From: Lithodes maja | Lineage: Eukaryota; Arthropoda; Malacostraca; Decapoda; Lithodidae | DNA length: 64,000 nucleotides | NCBI GenBank assembly: GCA_037953745.1 | Contig: JBAKBP010007465.1 | Location: 1-64,000, forward strand | Reading direction: 5' to 3' | Notes under the pieces: model-generated | Told to the model about the DNA's origin: nothing | Database searches by the model: none | The model's input: the letters and a program-made list of their open reading frames with translations, nothing else | Part shown: piece after piece, positions 10,201-19,329 of the stretch | How the letters are laid out: every line of letters begins with the position of its first letter | How positions within the stretch are numbered: position 1 is the stretch's first letter | Translations under genes and position numbers: made by a program

Positions 10201-10943
10201 ACACGGACCGATGAGAAAGGAGGAGGAAGCAAAGAAGGAACAGTAAGGGAAGCGAAAGAAGACCAGTCCGCCCGCTGGAAGCACCAACGAGGGGAGTTAG
10301 GAGTAGGAGAGTAGGTAGTCAGAGAAAGGAGAATGGGAAAATGGTCGGAATTGTGAGAATTCTCGAGAACTGACCAATGAAAATCAAGGGAAACGGAAGG
10401 GGAACACAGGGAAAGATCGATACAGGAAAACGTACGAGTCCGAGCATCAAAATGAGTAGGAGCACCAGAATTAAGGATAAAAAGATTACGGGCCGAGAGA
10501 AAAGGTTCAAGCCGACGACCCCGGGGCGAAATAACATTGTCACCCCACAAGGTGTGCCGACCATTAAAATCACCAAGGACTAAGAATGGAGTGGGCAACT
10601 TAGATAAAATCCCGGAGAATTCGGTAAAATCGATGGGAAGAGAAGGCGACAAATACACAGAAACCACTGTGAACCAGCGGTCAAGATAGACTCTAGCAAA
10701 GGTGCAAGGGAAATGAGTAGAAAAGGACAGCTCTTCAAAAGGGACAGAACGATGAATAAGAAGACAAGTATCATAGAGAGAGTGGGGAGAACTATAAAAA
10801 GAGTAATGAGGAAAGGGAACAGGAGGAGAGAAAAGACGAGTCTCCTGAAGACAAACGACCTTAGGGGAGTGAAGAGAAAGAAGAAAACGTAAGTCAATCC
10901 TTTGAGCATTAAGACTACGAAGATTCCACTGCAAAATGGACAT
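7251..10943 (-). CDS. LINE ORF2 (copy 1): AP endonuclease, reverse transcriptase, RNase H
   Basis: This intact ORF of 1230 residues makes the enzyme for target-primed reverse transcription. Residues 1-215 are an apurinic-type endonuclease (MSILQWNLRSLN, CLQETR, LVLGDFNGRHTLWG, SDHFPI). The RT domain at about 450-740 has RPIVLTSCLCKLFERM, FFDLEKAYD, GVPQGCVLS and the catalytic YVDD at about 663-666. RNase H follows from about 950 (FTDGSK, TAELYAIFIAL, FSDSLSAL, GNERVDCLA). A C-terminal zinc motif CSRCTVQLSVSHIFLDC lies near 1160. It differs from copy 2 at a few residues, notably LEGVPQG where copy 2 has the usual LAGVPQG, in a conserved RT motif. Confidence 0.95.
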   Translation of the reverse strand: MSILQWNLRSLNAQRIDLRFLLSLHSPKVVCLQETRLFSPPVPFPHYSFYSSPHSLYDTCLLIHRSVPFEELSFSTHFPCTFARVYLDRWFTVVSVYLSPSLPIDFTEFSGILSKLPTPFLVLGDFNGRHTLWGDNVISPRGRRLEPFLSARNLFILNSGAPTHFDARTRTFSCIDLSLCSPSVSLDFHWSVLENSHNSDHFPILLSLTTYSPTPNSPRWCFQRADWSSFASLTVPSLLPPPFSSVRVMLSFFLDLVFGAALTSVPRTSRPFSSKCVPWWSPECSRALRVKRAAWKSFRRKRLTPASQESFFLFRRASALFRRTTKAAKRRSWESYVSSLTSRTPVASVWKRIRKISGKHLPFRAPVLRIDGVSVADSETIANRLGSYFSSVSSGSHLSAEFHSLKVVAESTPITFSLSSDESYNAPFSSSELRTALRACKNTSEGPDGIHYLMLKHLSSQALVFLLALYNKIWSSGVFPPSWSTALTIPFLKPGKSGFSPQDYRPIVLTSCLCKLFERMINARLMWILESRHLLSSSQFGFRRARSTLDPLIRLESYIRTAFARRQTVIAVFFDLEKAYDSTWKYHILRQLRSCGIYGNLGVFIQNFLSSRSFRVRVASHLSRLYPQLEGVPQGCVLSTILFLIAINGIVSSLPVGVRSSLYVDDFAIYAADSDIAALRLLIQSAILAVSSWATHHGFRFSTSKSCAMSFTRCHSIPHPPLTLYGTALPYRSSTTFLGLTFDSRLNWSAHVSSLKVAALLRLRLLQSLSHLTWGADRALLLRLHTVLVLSKLDYGCQVYSSASDSVLHALDSVHHSGLRLALGAFRSSPVESLYAESGFPSLYRRRALLSLRSYARLQQFPSSFLSLPPSVVATFSSHPRLGSPFSVRMLSLLASCSFPVSNVLPFRFCSFPPWLFPRPSVCPSILPCSKSSTSPLVLRSRFLDHLSLHATTTPVFTDGSKTSVGVGFAVLFPTCSYQYSLPSVASILTAELYAIFIALRFMCSFPSSSFTLFSDSLSALLILQSSPALHPLVLSIQEWLFRLSVRKKLVRFCWVPSHVGVCGNERVDCLARSAAVRGTRSSLAVPASDFFPALSRFLWSRWQTQWSAISVNKLRSVKPSVSGWSDPSHRNRRWETALARLRIGHTRLTHSFLMSRSPPTLCSRCTVQLSVSHIFLDCPLFSVARTRFFPFLAFLRRPPCLADFLSESPSFSISRIMSFLHHVRVLDDI

Positions 10944-11345
10944 AATTAAAGAAAAAGAAAAAAGAAACTAAGAGGAGACAAAGGACGAAAAAACAACGAA
11001 AACAGACAAAAGAAAACCATAAAAGGAGGCAAAAGCCACCGAAAATAAGAACGCACAGAAAAAGAGGAAGGACACACATAGAAGGAAAGAAATATACACA
11101 AAGAACAATAAAGGTAAAACACACACACTTATGTACAACTAAGAAAAGGCGAATGAGGAGAACGTGGAGAATTAAAAGGAGGCAAAAGCCAACAAAAAAA
11201 GAAAGGGAAGAATACACACTTATGCACAACAATGAAAAGTCGGATGGGCGAACGGGGAGACAGATAAAGACAAATAATGAGAAAGGGAAAAATACACACT
11301 TATGTACAACAATGAAGAGGTGGATGGGTTAACGGGGAGACAGAA
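10944..11345 (-). repeat. Inter-ORF region with three imperfect direct repeats (copy 1)
   Basis: Between ORF1 and ORF2 the motif acacttatgtacaac, followed by a purine-rich stretch, occurs three times (about 11125, 11217 and 11298), 80-95 bp apart. The last copy runs into the 3' end of ORF1. The second ORF must be translated by reinitiation or internal entry, since the two are 385 bp apart. Copy 2 has the same arrangement at 23570-23971. Confidence 0.7.
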
Positions 11346-13542
11346 GAGAAGGAGGCAGAGGGGAGGACCGAAAACCGGGGGGCATAGGGAGGCTTGACAG
11401 CGAAAGAGAAGAAGAAAGAGGAGGGCCAGAGTGAGAGGAGGGAAAGGCAGAGAACGAAAGAGAGACAGAAGGAAGAGAAGAAGGTCGGGAAGGGGTAGAG
11501 ACGGAAGAGGGGGGGACAGGGGAAGGAGGAGGCGGTTGAGGGGTAAGGGGCAGTGTAGAGGGGACGGGATGAATGTCAGCTGAAACGGTAAGAGGCGGGG
11601 GACGAGAAGAATCGAGAAAGGCTCGAATCTTGGGAATGGACTCAAAGGACATGTTTAAGACAGAGGGAGGGCGAAGGCAGGAAGAAGAAGAAAGAGATAG
11701 AGAGGAGGAGGAAGGAGGGGTGGAGGAAGGAGGCAACCTCTTTTTCTTCTTCTCACCGGGACTCGGACTCCGGACAGTACGGTGGAAGTCCCTGCGTTTA
11801 GAAGAGGAGTGGGGAGAGGGAGAACGGGAGGTACGGGAAGGAATTTTGGAAATCCGTTTGGTAGAGACAGGAGACCGGAAGGAAAGGGAACCACGAGACG
11901 AGGGAGGAGGAGAACGAGAGGAAGGCTTGGGATGGGACCGCTGGCGGGTGGGGCGTTGAGCCAAACCAGAAGAAGAGGGGCGAGGGCGAGGAGAGGAAAC
12001 GGAAGTAGGAGTAGAAGAGTCAAGCACAGAGAAAGAGTTAGACAAAGGGATAGAAGACGAAGAGACAGTAAGAGGAGGAGTGGAGACAGAAGAAACCGAA
12101 GGCGTAGAAGGAAGGGAAGAAGGGATAGAGAGCGGAACAGAGGAAGGAGAGGAAGAGGAGGACGAGGACAAGGGAAGCGGAACGGAGGGAGTGGAAGAAG
12201 AGACGGGAGGGTGAGAGAGAAGTGCAGAAATCGGACGAGGTGAGAAGCCCAGGCGAAGAGCTTCCTTACGGGCAGCAGAGTGAGTAAGGCCTTGTTTTGC
12301 TTTAAGAATTGTAACCTCAGATTCAAATTTGTAAACGGGGCAATCATGGGAATAGGCAGGATGGGAGGCTTTACAGTTGAGGCAGCAGGGGGTCGGAGAC
12401 GGGCATGCATCAGCAATATGGCCAGGTTGCGCACAGTACGGGCATGTAGGATAGTCGGGGTTGAGAGAGCGACAGTATTTCATGGGATGGCCAAAACGCC
12501 AGCAACCCCTGCACTGCTGAGGGCGGGGAAGGGATTCTAAGACGTCGATGCGAGCACCACCGACAATAACGTGAGAAGGGAGAATATGACCATCGAACGT
12601 TATTTTAGCAATATTAGAGGGATAGCGGCGATTGTGGCGAGGTTGGATGGTGTAACAGACAATATTAATTACAACATGGTCTTGAGCAACAACGGCCTTC
12701 CCAATAAGGTCGGCACAATCTTTGAAGTCCCGATCACCGAGTTGGATATAAGAAGGGATCAGGACAGTACCTGTGCACGAGTTCATTCTTTGGTCCTTAA
12801 AAGCAGGGATGGGAGTACCGTTGGGATCTGCAAAGGCCGCCATAGCAGCAGCCTGACTCTCGGTTTGCACTGTAACTAGACGGGAATGATCATGACGAGA
12901 GTGGAAAGTGACATCCTTGCCCACCCTCTGAAGGAGACTGAGGTGGAACAGAAGGTCATCTCCGGCAAGAGGGGCTGAGGCGGGGATAGAAAAGAATTTA
13001 ACAAAATCGGCAGGGGCAAAGAGATCGGAGAGAGGAAGAACAGAAGAACGAGGGCGAGCAGAAGAAGAAACTGAAGTAGATGGAACCGAAGGCGAAGGAA
13101 CTGAAGAAGAAGAAAAAGAAGGAGAATATGGTTCGAAAGTGACGATGTGAGATGAGGAAGCAATGGAGGAAGGAAGAGTGGCAGATGCAGTAGAAGGGAT
13201 AGCAAACGACGGAAGAGAAGAGGGCGGAACTGGCGGAGCGGGGAGGGATATGGAAGAGGAAGCTTGAGAAGAAAGAGCAGGCTGAACTAATGAAGAATCG
13301 GAAAGAGAGGTGACACACTCCATGTCGACCAAAGCCGAAGCCGAGGAAGGCGCCGGAGAGCGGTCAATGAGGAGAGAGTCAGAGGTTTGAGCCGGTACGG
13401 TACGAGTAGGTACGGATGCGTCTAGGGCGGAAGCCCCAGAGAGTTGAGAAAGGTCAGGTGGAGAGTCCGTGAGATCGCGTGGGACGGGGACAGGGTGCGC
13501 CTTAGCTTGGTCCGGGGTAGTGGGGTTGGATGGACGGACCAT
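11329..13542 (-). CDS. LINE ORF1 (copy 1): Gag-like nucleic-acid-binding protein with zinc knuckles
   Basis: I choose the ATG at 13542 (MVRPSNPTTPDQ; 737 residues). The frame is open further to 13740, but that extension is a Phe/Leu-rich translation of the 5' UTR purine/pyrimidine tract. The N-terminal half is Ser/Pro-rich. The centre has a Gag-type domain ending in two CCHC knuckles, CRGCWRFGHPMKYC (from about residue 343) and CPYCAQPGHIADAC, then a third Cys/His cluster (CLNCKASHPAYSHDC). The C-terminal third is again Ser/Pro/Arg-rich and probably disordered. ORF1 proteins of this group coat the element RNA. About seven amino acids differ from copy 2. Confidence 0.9.
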   Translation of the reverse strand: MVRPSNPTTPDQAKAHPVPVPRDLTDSPPDLSQLSGASALDASVPTRTVPAQTSDSLLIDRSPAPSSASALVDMECVTSLSDSSLVQPALSSQASSSISLPAPPVPPSSLPSFAIPSTASATLPSSIASSSHIVTFEPYSPSFSSSSVPSPSVPSTSVSSSARPRSSVLPLSDLFAPADFVKFFSIPASAPLAGDDLLFHLSLLQRVGKDVTFHSRHDHSRLVTVQTESQAAAMAAFADPNGTPIPAFKDQRMNSCTGTVLIPSYIQLGDRDFKDCADLIGKAVVAQDHVVINIVCYTIQPRHNRRYPSNIAKITFDGHILPSHVIVGGARIDVLESLPRPQQCRGCWRFGHPMKYCRSLNPDYPTCPYCAQPGHIADACPSPTPCCLNCKASHPAYSHDCPVYKFESEVTILKAKQGLTHSAARKEALRLGFSPRPISALLSHPPVSSSTPSVPLPLSSSSSSSPSSVPLSIPSSLPSTPSVSSVSTPPLTVSSSSIPLSNSFSVLDSSTPTSVSSPRPRPSSSGLAQRPTRQRSHPKPSSRSPPPSSRGSLSFRSPVSTKRISKIPSRTSRSPSPHSSSKRRDFHRTVRSPSPGEKKKKRLPPSSTPPSSSSLSLSSSSCLRPPSVLNMSFESIPKIRAFLDSSRPPPLTVSADIHPVPSTLPLTPQPPPPSPVPPSSVSTPSRPSSLPSVSLSFSAFPSSHSGPPLSSSLSLSSLPMPPGFRSSPLPPSLLSPR

Positions 13543-14233
13543 GATGACCCAAGTTGTTTTTACTATTCTAATTTCGGTTTGTCGGAAAACGAAAAAGGAA
13601 AGAAAAACTAACCAAGGGGAAGAAAAAGAAAGAAAAAGAAAAGAAAAACAGAAACAAAGCAAAAATAAAGAGCGTACCAGAAGAGCTAACAGAGCCCCCC
13701 GTCGCGAGGCAGGAAGCTCCGACCCCCACACCGACGGCACAAACAGGGGCAGGACCTAGGGGGTTCATCCCCATACCCTACCCCCCTAGACAAGGGGGGA
13801 TAGCACCACTACGTACAGAGAGGCCTAGCTTAGGCAAAACCGCTATACTGGGACTGAGGGCAAAATGAATTGCAAACATCCCCAATCTGTACGTAATGGA
13901 GGGCAGCCGGACAGAAGCCAGGAAACCCACCAGGAAGGTAGACCGGACCCCCGGAAACCGAGACCGGGCCTCACTGATGGGCGGTCCATGGAGTGACAGC
14001 ACGGGCGACCGCGCCGCCGCCCCCGGTACCAACCCCCACGTGCAGTGAGCTAGCTGCCACCGCCCCTGTAAACGGGTAGGAGTCAGAACTCCCCACTCAG
14101 CGAGGGAAGGCGTCTAGAGCCTAGCCGGCACAATTTAGTGAAAAAGGAGGAGGAAACCCTCCGCAAAGCGAGGTCAAAATCGGGAACCAGAAAAACGCCG
14201 TCACCGGAAGGTTCCGCTTATCCCAAAGACGAC

Positions 14234-14344
14234 GGGGGGGTACTTCGTCCACGACGCCGCTGTAATCCTTGCTCCGAAGAGTGGATGACAGCGACCCCGA
14301 TTCGAGCCCCGCCACCACGACAAGGTGGCCCCCCAACGGCGGGG
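14234..14344 (-). ncRNA. Candidate HDV-like self-cleaving ribozyme at LINE 5' end (copy 1)
   Basis: The element's first bases on the minus strand can fold like an HDV-type ribozyme: 7-bp P1 (CCCCGCC with GGCGGGG), a G-rich P2 strand (TGGGGGG) with a partner CCCCCCC about 70 nt downstream, 3-bp P3 (CCA/TGG) closing an 8-nt loop, and a P4-like stem (TCCAC/GTGGA) directly followed by CGAA, as around the catalytic C. One extra nucleotide lies between P3 and P1, and the P1-P4 joiner is long. Such ribozymes are known at LINE 5' ends. Cleavage is not shown. Confidence 0.5.
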
Positions 14345-14357
14345 GGAAGTTAAAGTA
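14345..14357. repeat. Target-site duplication, right copy, LINE copy 1
   Basis: ggaagttaaagta matches 7155-7167 exactly. Beyond it the Penelope-like reading frame resumes. Confidence 0.9.
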
Positions 14358-14580
14358 AGGGTTATTAAAATTGTATTTAAAAAAAAAATATATATACAAT
14401 ATGTTGCCTACCCCTTTAATTTGATTACTAAGTCCAAATGGAGAGATAGTCATTCATTTTCCAATCCAATAATTTTCTCTATCTAAAAGATCCTTATCTT
14501 CTTTAACAATTTAAATAATTTTGTATTTATAATCTAATTTGGTACAATCTGTGTTGAAATGCTTGTATAAAAGAATCTTG
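14358..14580 (-). pseudogene. Penelope-like element, second part of GIY-YIG endonuclease (part 2 of 3)
   Basis: On the minus strand this encodes LLYKHFNTDCTKLDYKYKI, then RENYWIGK, then, after a frame change, SPFGLSNQIKGVGN. The YWI and SPFGLN-type endings are typical of Penelope-like GIY-YIG domains. An in-frame stop and a frameshift show decay. It is separated from part 1 by the CR1/L2-like LINE and from part 3 by LINE copy 1. Confidence 0.7.
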
Positions 14581-16615
14581 GAGTCATAATAATAATAATA
14601 ATAATAATATTTATTCAGTCAGCAATTTACAGAGTTGGTACCACATAGTTTGTTACAAATATGACATGTACCAGCCTTGCATAATTCCAACTAAGGATAG
14701 CCCAATAAGGCCGTTAGGCGTATTTCCATTGGGGTCCTTGTGGTTAGGTTAGCTGGGGAAAAGGGGAGGATAAAGAAATAGATACTTTAGAAAAAGTATT
14801 TCTAGGGGGTTATTTTAAGATACCTTACATCCTATAGTAAATATCAGTAATCCGTAATCAGTAATAATTTCAGTTTGGTTTGTCTATCTCTTATGTTGTA
14901 TTTAGTAGTAGACATAAGCTTGGTGCTCCCTTCTCGCAGCTGTCCGGTTCAGGTGTTCCTTCAGGCTACGTCTGAAGGAATACAGTGTTCTCTTTTCACG
15001 GACTGACTGGGGTAGGTCGTTCCAGTCTTTGATGGTAGTGAAGAAGAATGTTTGCTTACCCTGTCGTTGGATTCTCGGGACCTTAAAATTAAACATCATG
15101 TTTCTTGTATTATGTCCACTCCTCTCCTTTGCTTTAACAAAATCATTCTTTAGATACTCTGGAGCTCTGTCATAGAAAATTTTGAAGGCATTAGTTATCC
15201 TGATTTGTTTGGCCCTGTTAGAAACATTGAGCATACCTAGTGACTGAAGTTGTTCCTGGCCAACATGTGATCTGGGTCCTAGGTTCAGCATGAACCTAAC
15301 CATTTTATTTTTAGTGACCTGAAGTTTGTGCTGTGCTGATTTAGATGATGCAGAGTACCAGGATGACACAGAATAGTCAAAATGACATTGAACAAACGCT
15401 TGGCAGAGGGTCTTTTTGGTCGCCGCGGGCAAGCATCCCACCTGTCTATACAGGTATTTTATACGTGCTCTACACTTACTCAGGATAGATTCCAAAATTG
15501 TTTCACCTGACAAACTCGCGTCCAGTTTCAGTCCGAGATATTTAACTTGTGATACTGTTGTTATAGGAATATCATTACAGTTGACCGAGAAGCCCACAAT
15601 GTCTTTCAGTTTGCGTTTTGTTCCACATAAGATGGCTTCCGTCTTGCCCAGGTGAAGAGATAGTCTATTGTCCACTAGCCATTCACTACATGATGCTAGT
15701 TCTTTGGAAAGTGAAGCGGCAATACTTATTGGGTCTTTTCCTGAAACCAGAAGCACGCTGTCGTCTGCATACAGTAATAATTTACATGAGACGCTCAGTT
15801 CGATGTCGTTCACATAACAGAGAAAGAGTAAGGGACCAAGGATGCTTCCCTGCGGGACCCCACAGTTAATTGGCATAGGATCAGATATATTATCATCAAT
15901 TTTGACTCTTTGGGTTCTACCACTAAGATAAGATTTAAACCAGTTCACAGACCCTATGCCCATAGCTTGTAGTTTATTACATAGGATATCATGGTCTACT
16001 GTGTCAAACGCTTTTTGTAGATCAAGAAGAACCATACCGGTGTAGTTACCTTTAGACATTTCTTTACGAATGTGATCCGTTAAGTGGATGAGACAGGAGT
16101 CTGTCGAGTACATGCATCTGAAACCTGATTGAAACTTATAGAATAGATAATTTTGTTTGAGGTAGTGTTCAATTTGGGTGTATACCGCTCTTTCAAGGAT
16201 TTTAGATACAATACATAATATGCTAACTGGTCTGTAGTTGCCAACTTCTAGTTTATTTCCTTTCTTGAATAGAGGGGTTACAATAGCTTCCTTCAGTTCA
16301 GCAGGTACAGTGTTGGTGTTAATTGACAAGTTGATGATGTGGGTTAGGGGGCCTGCTATACCAATGGCTCCATCTCGTAGAAATTTGGCAGGAATTTTGT
16401 CTGGTCCTGTGCTCTTATGTACATTTAGGTTAGACAGCTCGTCAAAAGTGTATTTTGGTGTAACATTTTGCAATCTAAATGTGTTCGGGTGTATGTCTTT
16501 ATCTCTGTAGAAATTACGAAAGGTGGCCGTTGTTGTCGTGTATTTATTGAGAGGTTGAGGTAGGTTCTGTGCAAGTGTGTTTGCTATGGAAGTGAAGAAG
16601 GAGTTGAAGTAGGTT
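14581..16615 (-). mobile_element. 5'-truncated CR1/L2/Jockey-like LINE inserted in the Penelope-like element
   Basis: The element has an RT ORF, a 3' UTR and a (TTA)n tail (plus strand ataataataat at 14585-14608). It lies between gaatcttg (14573-14580) and gaaatttg (16616-16623), which look like a diverged target-site duplication. Removing it restores a continuous Penelope-like frame across the junction. The 3' UTR (14690-14760) contains a block shared with the SINE at 33.9 kb. Confidence 0.85.
14902..16614 (-). CDS. Reverse transcriptase of truncated CR1/L2/Jockey-like LINE (5' partial)
   Basis: The frame is open from the truncation point (TYFNSFFTSIANTL) to the stop at 14902, about 570 residues. 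The first Met in frame is at 16473. RT motifs: STGPDKIPAKFL, VGNYRPVSIL, QSGFRCMYSTDSCL, VLLDLQKAFDTVDH, GVPQGSILGPLLFL, catalytic YADD (LLYADDSVLL) and VKYLGLKLD. The C terminus YSFRRSLKEHL resembles CR1/L2/Jockey-group proteins. The endonuclease domain was lost by 5' truncation, so the copy cannot mobilise itself although its RT frame is unbroken. Confidence 0.9.
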   Translation of the reverse strand, partial: TYFNSFFTSIANTLAQNLPQPLNKYTTTTATFRNFYRDKDIHPNTFRLQNVTPKYTFDELSNLNVHKSTGPDKIPAKFLRDGAIGIAGPLTHIINLSINTNTVPAELKEAIVTPLFKKGNKLEVGNYRPVSILCIVSKILERAVYTQIEHYLKQNYLFYKFQSGFRCMYSTDSCLIHLTDHIRKEMSKGNYTGMVLLDLQKAFDTVDHDILCNKLQAMGIGSVNWFKSYLSGRTQRVKIDDNISDPMPINCGVPQGSILGPLLFLCYVNDIELSVSCKLLLYADDSVLLVSGKDPISIAASLSKELASCSEWLVDNRLSLHLGKTEAILCGTKRKLKDIVGFSVNCNDIPITTVSQVKYLGLKLDASLSGETILESILSKCRARIKYLYRQVGCLPAATKKTLCQAFVQCHFDYSVSSWYSASSKSAQHKLQVTKNKMVRFMLNLGPRSHVGQEQLQSLGMLNVSNRAKQIRITNAFKIFYDRAPEYLKNDFVKAKERSGHNTRNMMFNFKVPRIQRQGKQTFFFTTIKDWNDLPQSVREKRTLYSFRRSLKEHLNRTAARREHQAYVYY

Positions 16616-16925
16616 GAAATTTGTCAATGCCGTTCTTTACTCCAGCTCTATGTCCATAGGCTCTTTCTCTTAACTCATTCTTCGTCTGTCCAACATACTG
16701 TATACCACTTTATCACATGTTATTAAATATATAACTCTCTTTACTTTACATGGAGAAGTTACATTATCTAAAGAATTTAAGAACAAAAAATTTGTATTAG
16801 TTATGTAACTTTTAAAGTGTTTATGATGTTTGAACTCAAATTCATTCGCACAGAATTTATATTTACAGTTGTCAACTAAAGACAGTCCGGTATTAGTTTT
16901 ATTATTGTTCATTGTAATTTATTTT
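16616..16925 (-). pseudogene. Penelope-like element, start of GIY-YIG endonuclease (part 1 of 3)
   Basis: On the minus strand SPCKVKRVIYLITC is followed, after a +1 frame change, by QYVGQTKNELRERAYGHRAG. These are the zinc-binding Cys and the GIY (VIYLI) and YIG (YVG) motifs of the C-terminal endonuclease of Penelope-like elements. The RT domain that should precede it is absent: sequence right of about 16925 belongs to another repeat, so the element is 5'-truncated. Confidence 0.75.
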
Positions 16926-16959
16926 TTTTTATGATCGGGTGCAATGGTACTTTATCAAT

Positions 16960-17160
16960 TATCAATATCATAGTCCGTAGCCGGTCCGGGTTCATCATCA
17001 ATCTTAAATAGAATAATCGTATAGCAAACCCTAAATTTAATGAGGTAAATGGGGATGCATTCTGGGACCAGCCAAAACCCAAATACAAACACCTAAAAAC
17101 TATAATAATATTGTAAATGGGGACATTGGATAGTGAGGGAGACCTGTATAATTTAAAGTC
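16960..17160 (-). repeat. Dispersed repeat related to 28965-29165
   Basis: The minus strand (ggtctccctcactatcc..., then tttttaggtgtttg, ggttttggctgg, tagggtttgctatacg) matches the plus strand at 28965-29110 over about 150 bp at perhaps 80-85%. There is no coding capacity. Confidence 0.65.
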
Positions 17161-17654
17161 CTGCCATAACACTGTGGCTGATGTACACTTCTCTTCATTT
17201 TGGTAGAATCAGGCAACTTGTTCTTAAAGGCAGGATTTTGTTTGCATCATTTAACCCATTAAATACAATGGCATTCATCCTTCATCCTTCCAGTAGAAAG
17301 GCTATAATGTGCTTAATCCTCTCAGTATATACGATGATGTTATTAGTATATATTGGATAATTTTTCACCAGCTACCCTTCACATACCTGTACTAAATTAC
17401 TGTACAATACAGTATTTGGTTATATAAAATACCGAAATAACATACAGGATCAGTCACACATTACATACTAAATCTCTACAGTAGTTGGGTAATTATTTGT
17501 TTACGATAATTCACATATCATTTACATTACCTATTTCTTGGGCAAGTTTCATTTATGATCAGTCATACATCAGCAACATCACATACTATATCTTTAGATG
17601 ACTATTTTTCACATACTAGTGTCCATTCTTTATAGATTGGCTAATAATCTTTAT

Positions 17655-17815
17655 CCTTAACCTCTATAAAAACTCATAAACGACTAGAGTAAACGAGCTA
17701 TTATTTTCACCATTAGCGGAGTCAGTCTGGGAATAGGTGTGGAAATTTACAGCCCATTTGCTCAAGCCCATTATAAGGATAGGGGACACAACTTCTGGCT
17801 TACTTATAATGAATC
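17655..17815 (+). mobile_element. MITE copy, TA-flanked family (short form)
   Basis: It contains the family core (aacctctata...ctagagtaaacgagct, gggaataggtgtggaaattt, cagcccatttgct) also found at 28805, 40221, 46115, 52415 and 58805. In the best copies aacctctataactca and tgagttacagaggtt form inverted repeats near the ends. Here the right inverted repeat is diverged. Confidence 0.6.
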
Positions 17816-19325
17816 AACTATACATACAGTGAATTAATCTTTTACAATCAGACACACATCACATACTAAATGACTACAAGTAGTTGGATATATAATTAAT
17901 TTACGACCACTTCGACCAGTCTCATCACATGCTACTAAATTAATAGTTGGGTATACTGTACTTTCCTTTACAATCAGCCCATATCACTTACTGAATACAT
18001 TTACTAGGCAGATTTTCATTTACAAGCAATACCACATCACAAACTAAATTACTAAATAGGGCATATTTTGTTTACAGTCGCACAACACTTATATGGTTGT
18101 TCAGAGCTCACACGTTCAAATTTTGCCAAGGTTTGTATATATTGTCAATTATAAAAATAAGGTAATTTATGGTGCAGATATTCAGTAGATTCTCATTCTG
18201 CAATAAAGCATCAAGAAACAGCTAATAAAGGACGCCAATTCATGTCAGGCAAAAGAAAAACAGTATGTAGTAGTTCCCTTATATTCCAGTTTAACATGGG
18301 GGAATGAGTCCTATTTCGGAAGGGTGGTAGGAATCGGCTATAGTTATGACTTGTTCACATATCTTCTACTGCTTAAAGTATTTTCATCTGTTGGACATAA
18401 AATTGCATCAAAGCTACATTTTTTGTTCAGCCACTACACGCTCCCCCACCAACCACCATCATTAGAATTCATAATCCTACTTGAAGGACAAGGATTTACT
18501 GCCAAATTAATTTGAGGCCACCATTCCTTGGCTAAGTCTACAGGATAACATAAGTTGGCATAATATATCATCGGTTCTGACACAGAGACAGAGAATAGCA
18601 CTAAAGCTTTGTTCCGTCAAAATACAAAGTTCTTTCCCATGTTAACCCTGAGTAAAGGTAAATCCAAGGCTCCAAGGCTATTAAAAGCTTGAAATTATGA
18701 ACTGTAACCCTTCTGCTTCCCGTCCTGCTTTTACTACGTATTTGGGTAAACTCCGTAAAGCAGTTCTGTCTGCTTCTGGTAATTATTGGCTATAATTGCG
18801 CTGACTTACTCTTCAGATCAGTGACTGGAGAACTGATATGGATAACACAGGCTGACTAATGTCTGCATAGACGTAGGCCTTTAAGCACACATTCTTGCAT
18901 AATTTCACTCAGGTTTTAATTTTGAATGGGTTATCAGTAGTGATTTTCTCTTTGATGATATATGGGAATTTCGGTTTGTATAGTAAAACTTAACTTTGGT
19001 CAACTCCCAAACATACTCACACTTGGTCAGCTACTTCTACCTGCTTTGATTTACATGTAGACCACAGCCAGCGAGGTCTTGGTTTGGTCCGAGGTAGTCA
19101 TGGAGAGGTTGTGTCAAGGGTTCCAGATTAACTCAACAAGTAGACCATTCCAACCACTACATCTCTATTAGTACTAACTTAAGTTTTAGCATAAGCTTAC
19201 AGTACTGCTTGAGTATTGGAAACTCATATTATTTAAGTAGGGAAGAGGGATAAACCTTGTTACTGTACTTGCAACTATGGCACAGAGCTATTAAACTGTT
19301 ATGCAAACAGAGGCTGTGAGGAGAC
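17816..19325. other. Non-coding stretch without recognised features
   Basis: AT-rich DNA. I see no long reading frame, no RNA gene and no clear repeat besides short scattered A/T runs. Confidence 0.5.
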
Positions 19326-19329
19326 TTCC

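Larger units (their letters stand above)
7168..14344 (-). mobile_element. Full-length I-group non-LTR retrotransposon (LINE), copy 1
   Basis: This is a complete 7.18-kb element read on the minus strand: 5' UTR with a foldable 5' end (14344-13543), ORF1 (Gag-like), a 385-bp inter-ORF region, ORF2 (endonuclease, RT, RNase H), a short 3' UTR, and a tail of CATTA repeats (minus strand TAATG) instead of poly(A). It is bounded by a 13-bp target-site duplication. It matches 19799-26970 with a constant offset of 12626 bases at every landmark checked, so no net indel separates the two bodies. It is inserted in an older Penelope-like element. AP-endonuclease, RT and RNase H in one ORF2 place it in the I superfamily in the broad sense. 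The exact clade needs a tree. Confidence 0.95.

Noticed and set aside
11655..12434. Minus-strand frame of 259 codons, Leu/Pro-rich
   Set aside because: Alternative frame within the Ser/Pro-rich end of LINE ORF1, with no domain.
13543..13740. Upstream in-frame extension of LINE ORF1 (66 extra residues)
   Set aside because: The Phe/Leu-rich extension encodes no Gag-like sequence. The ATG at 13542 gives a start directly before ordinary ORF1 sequence.
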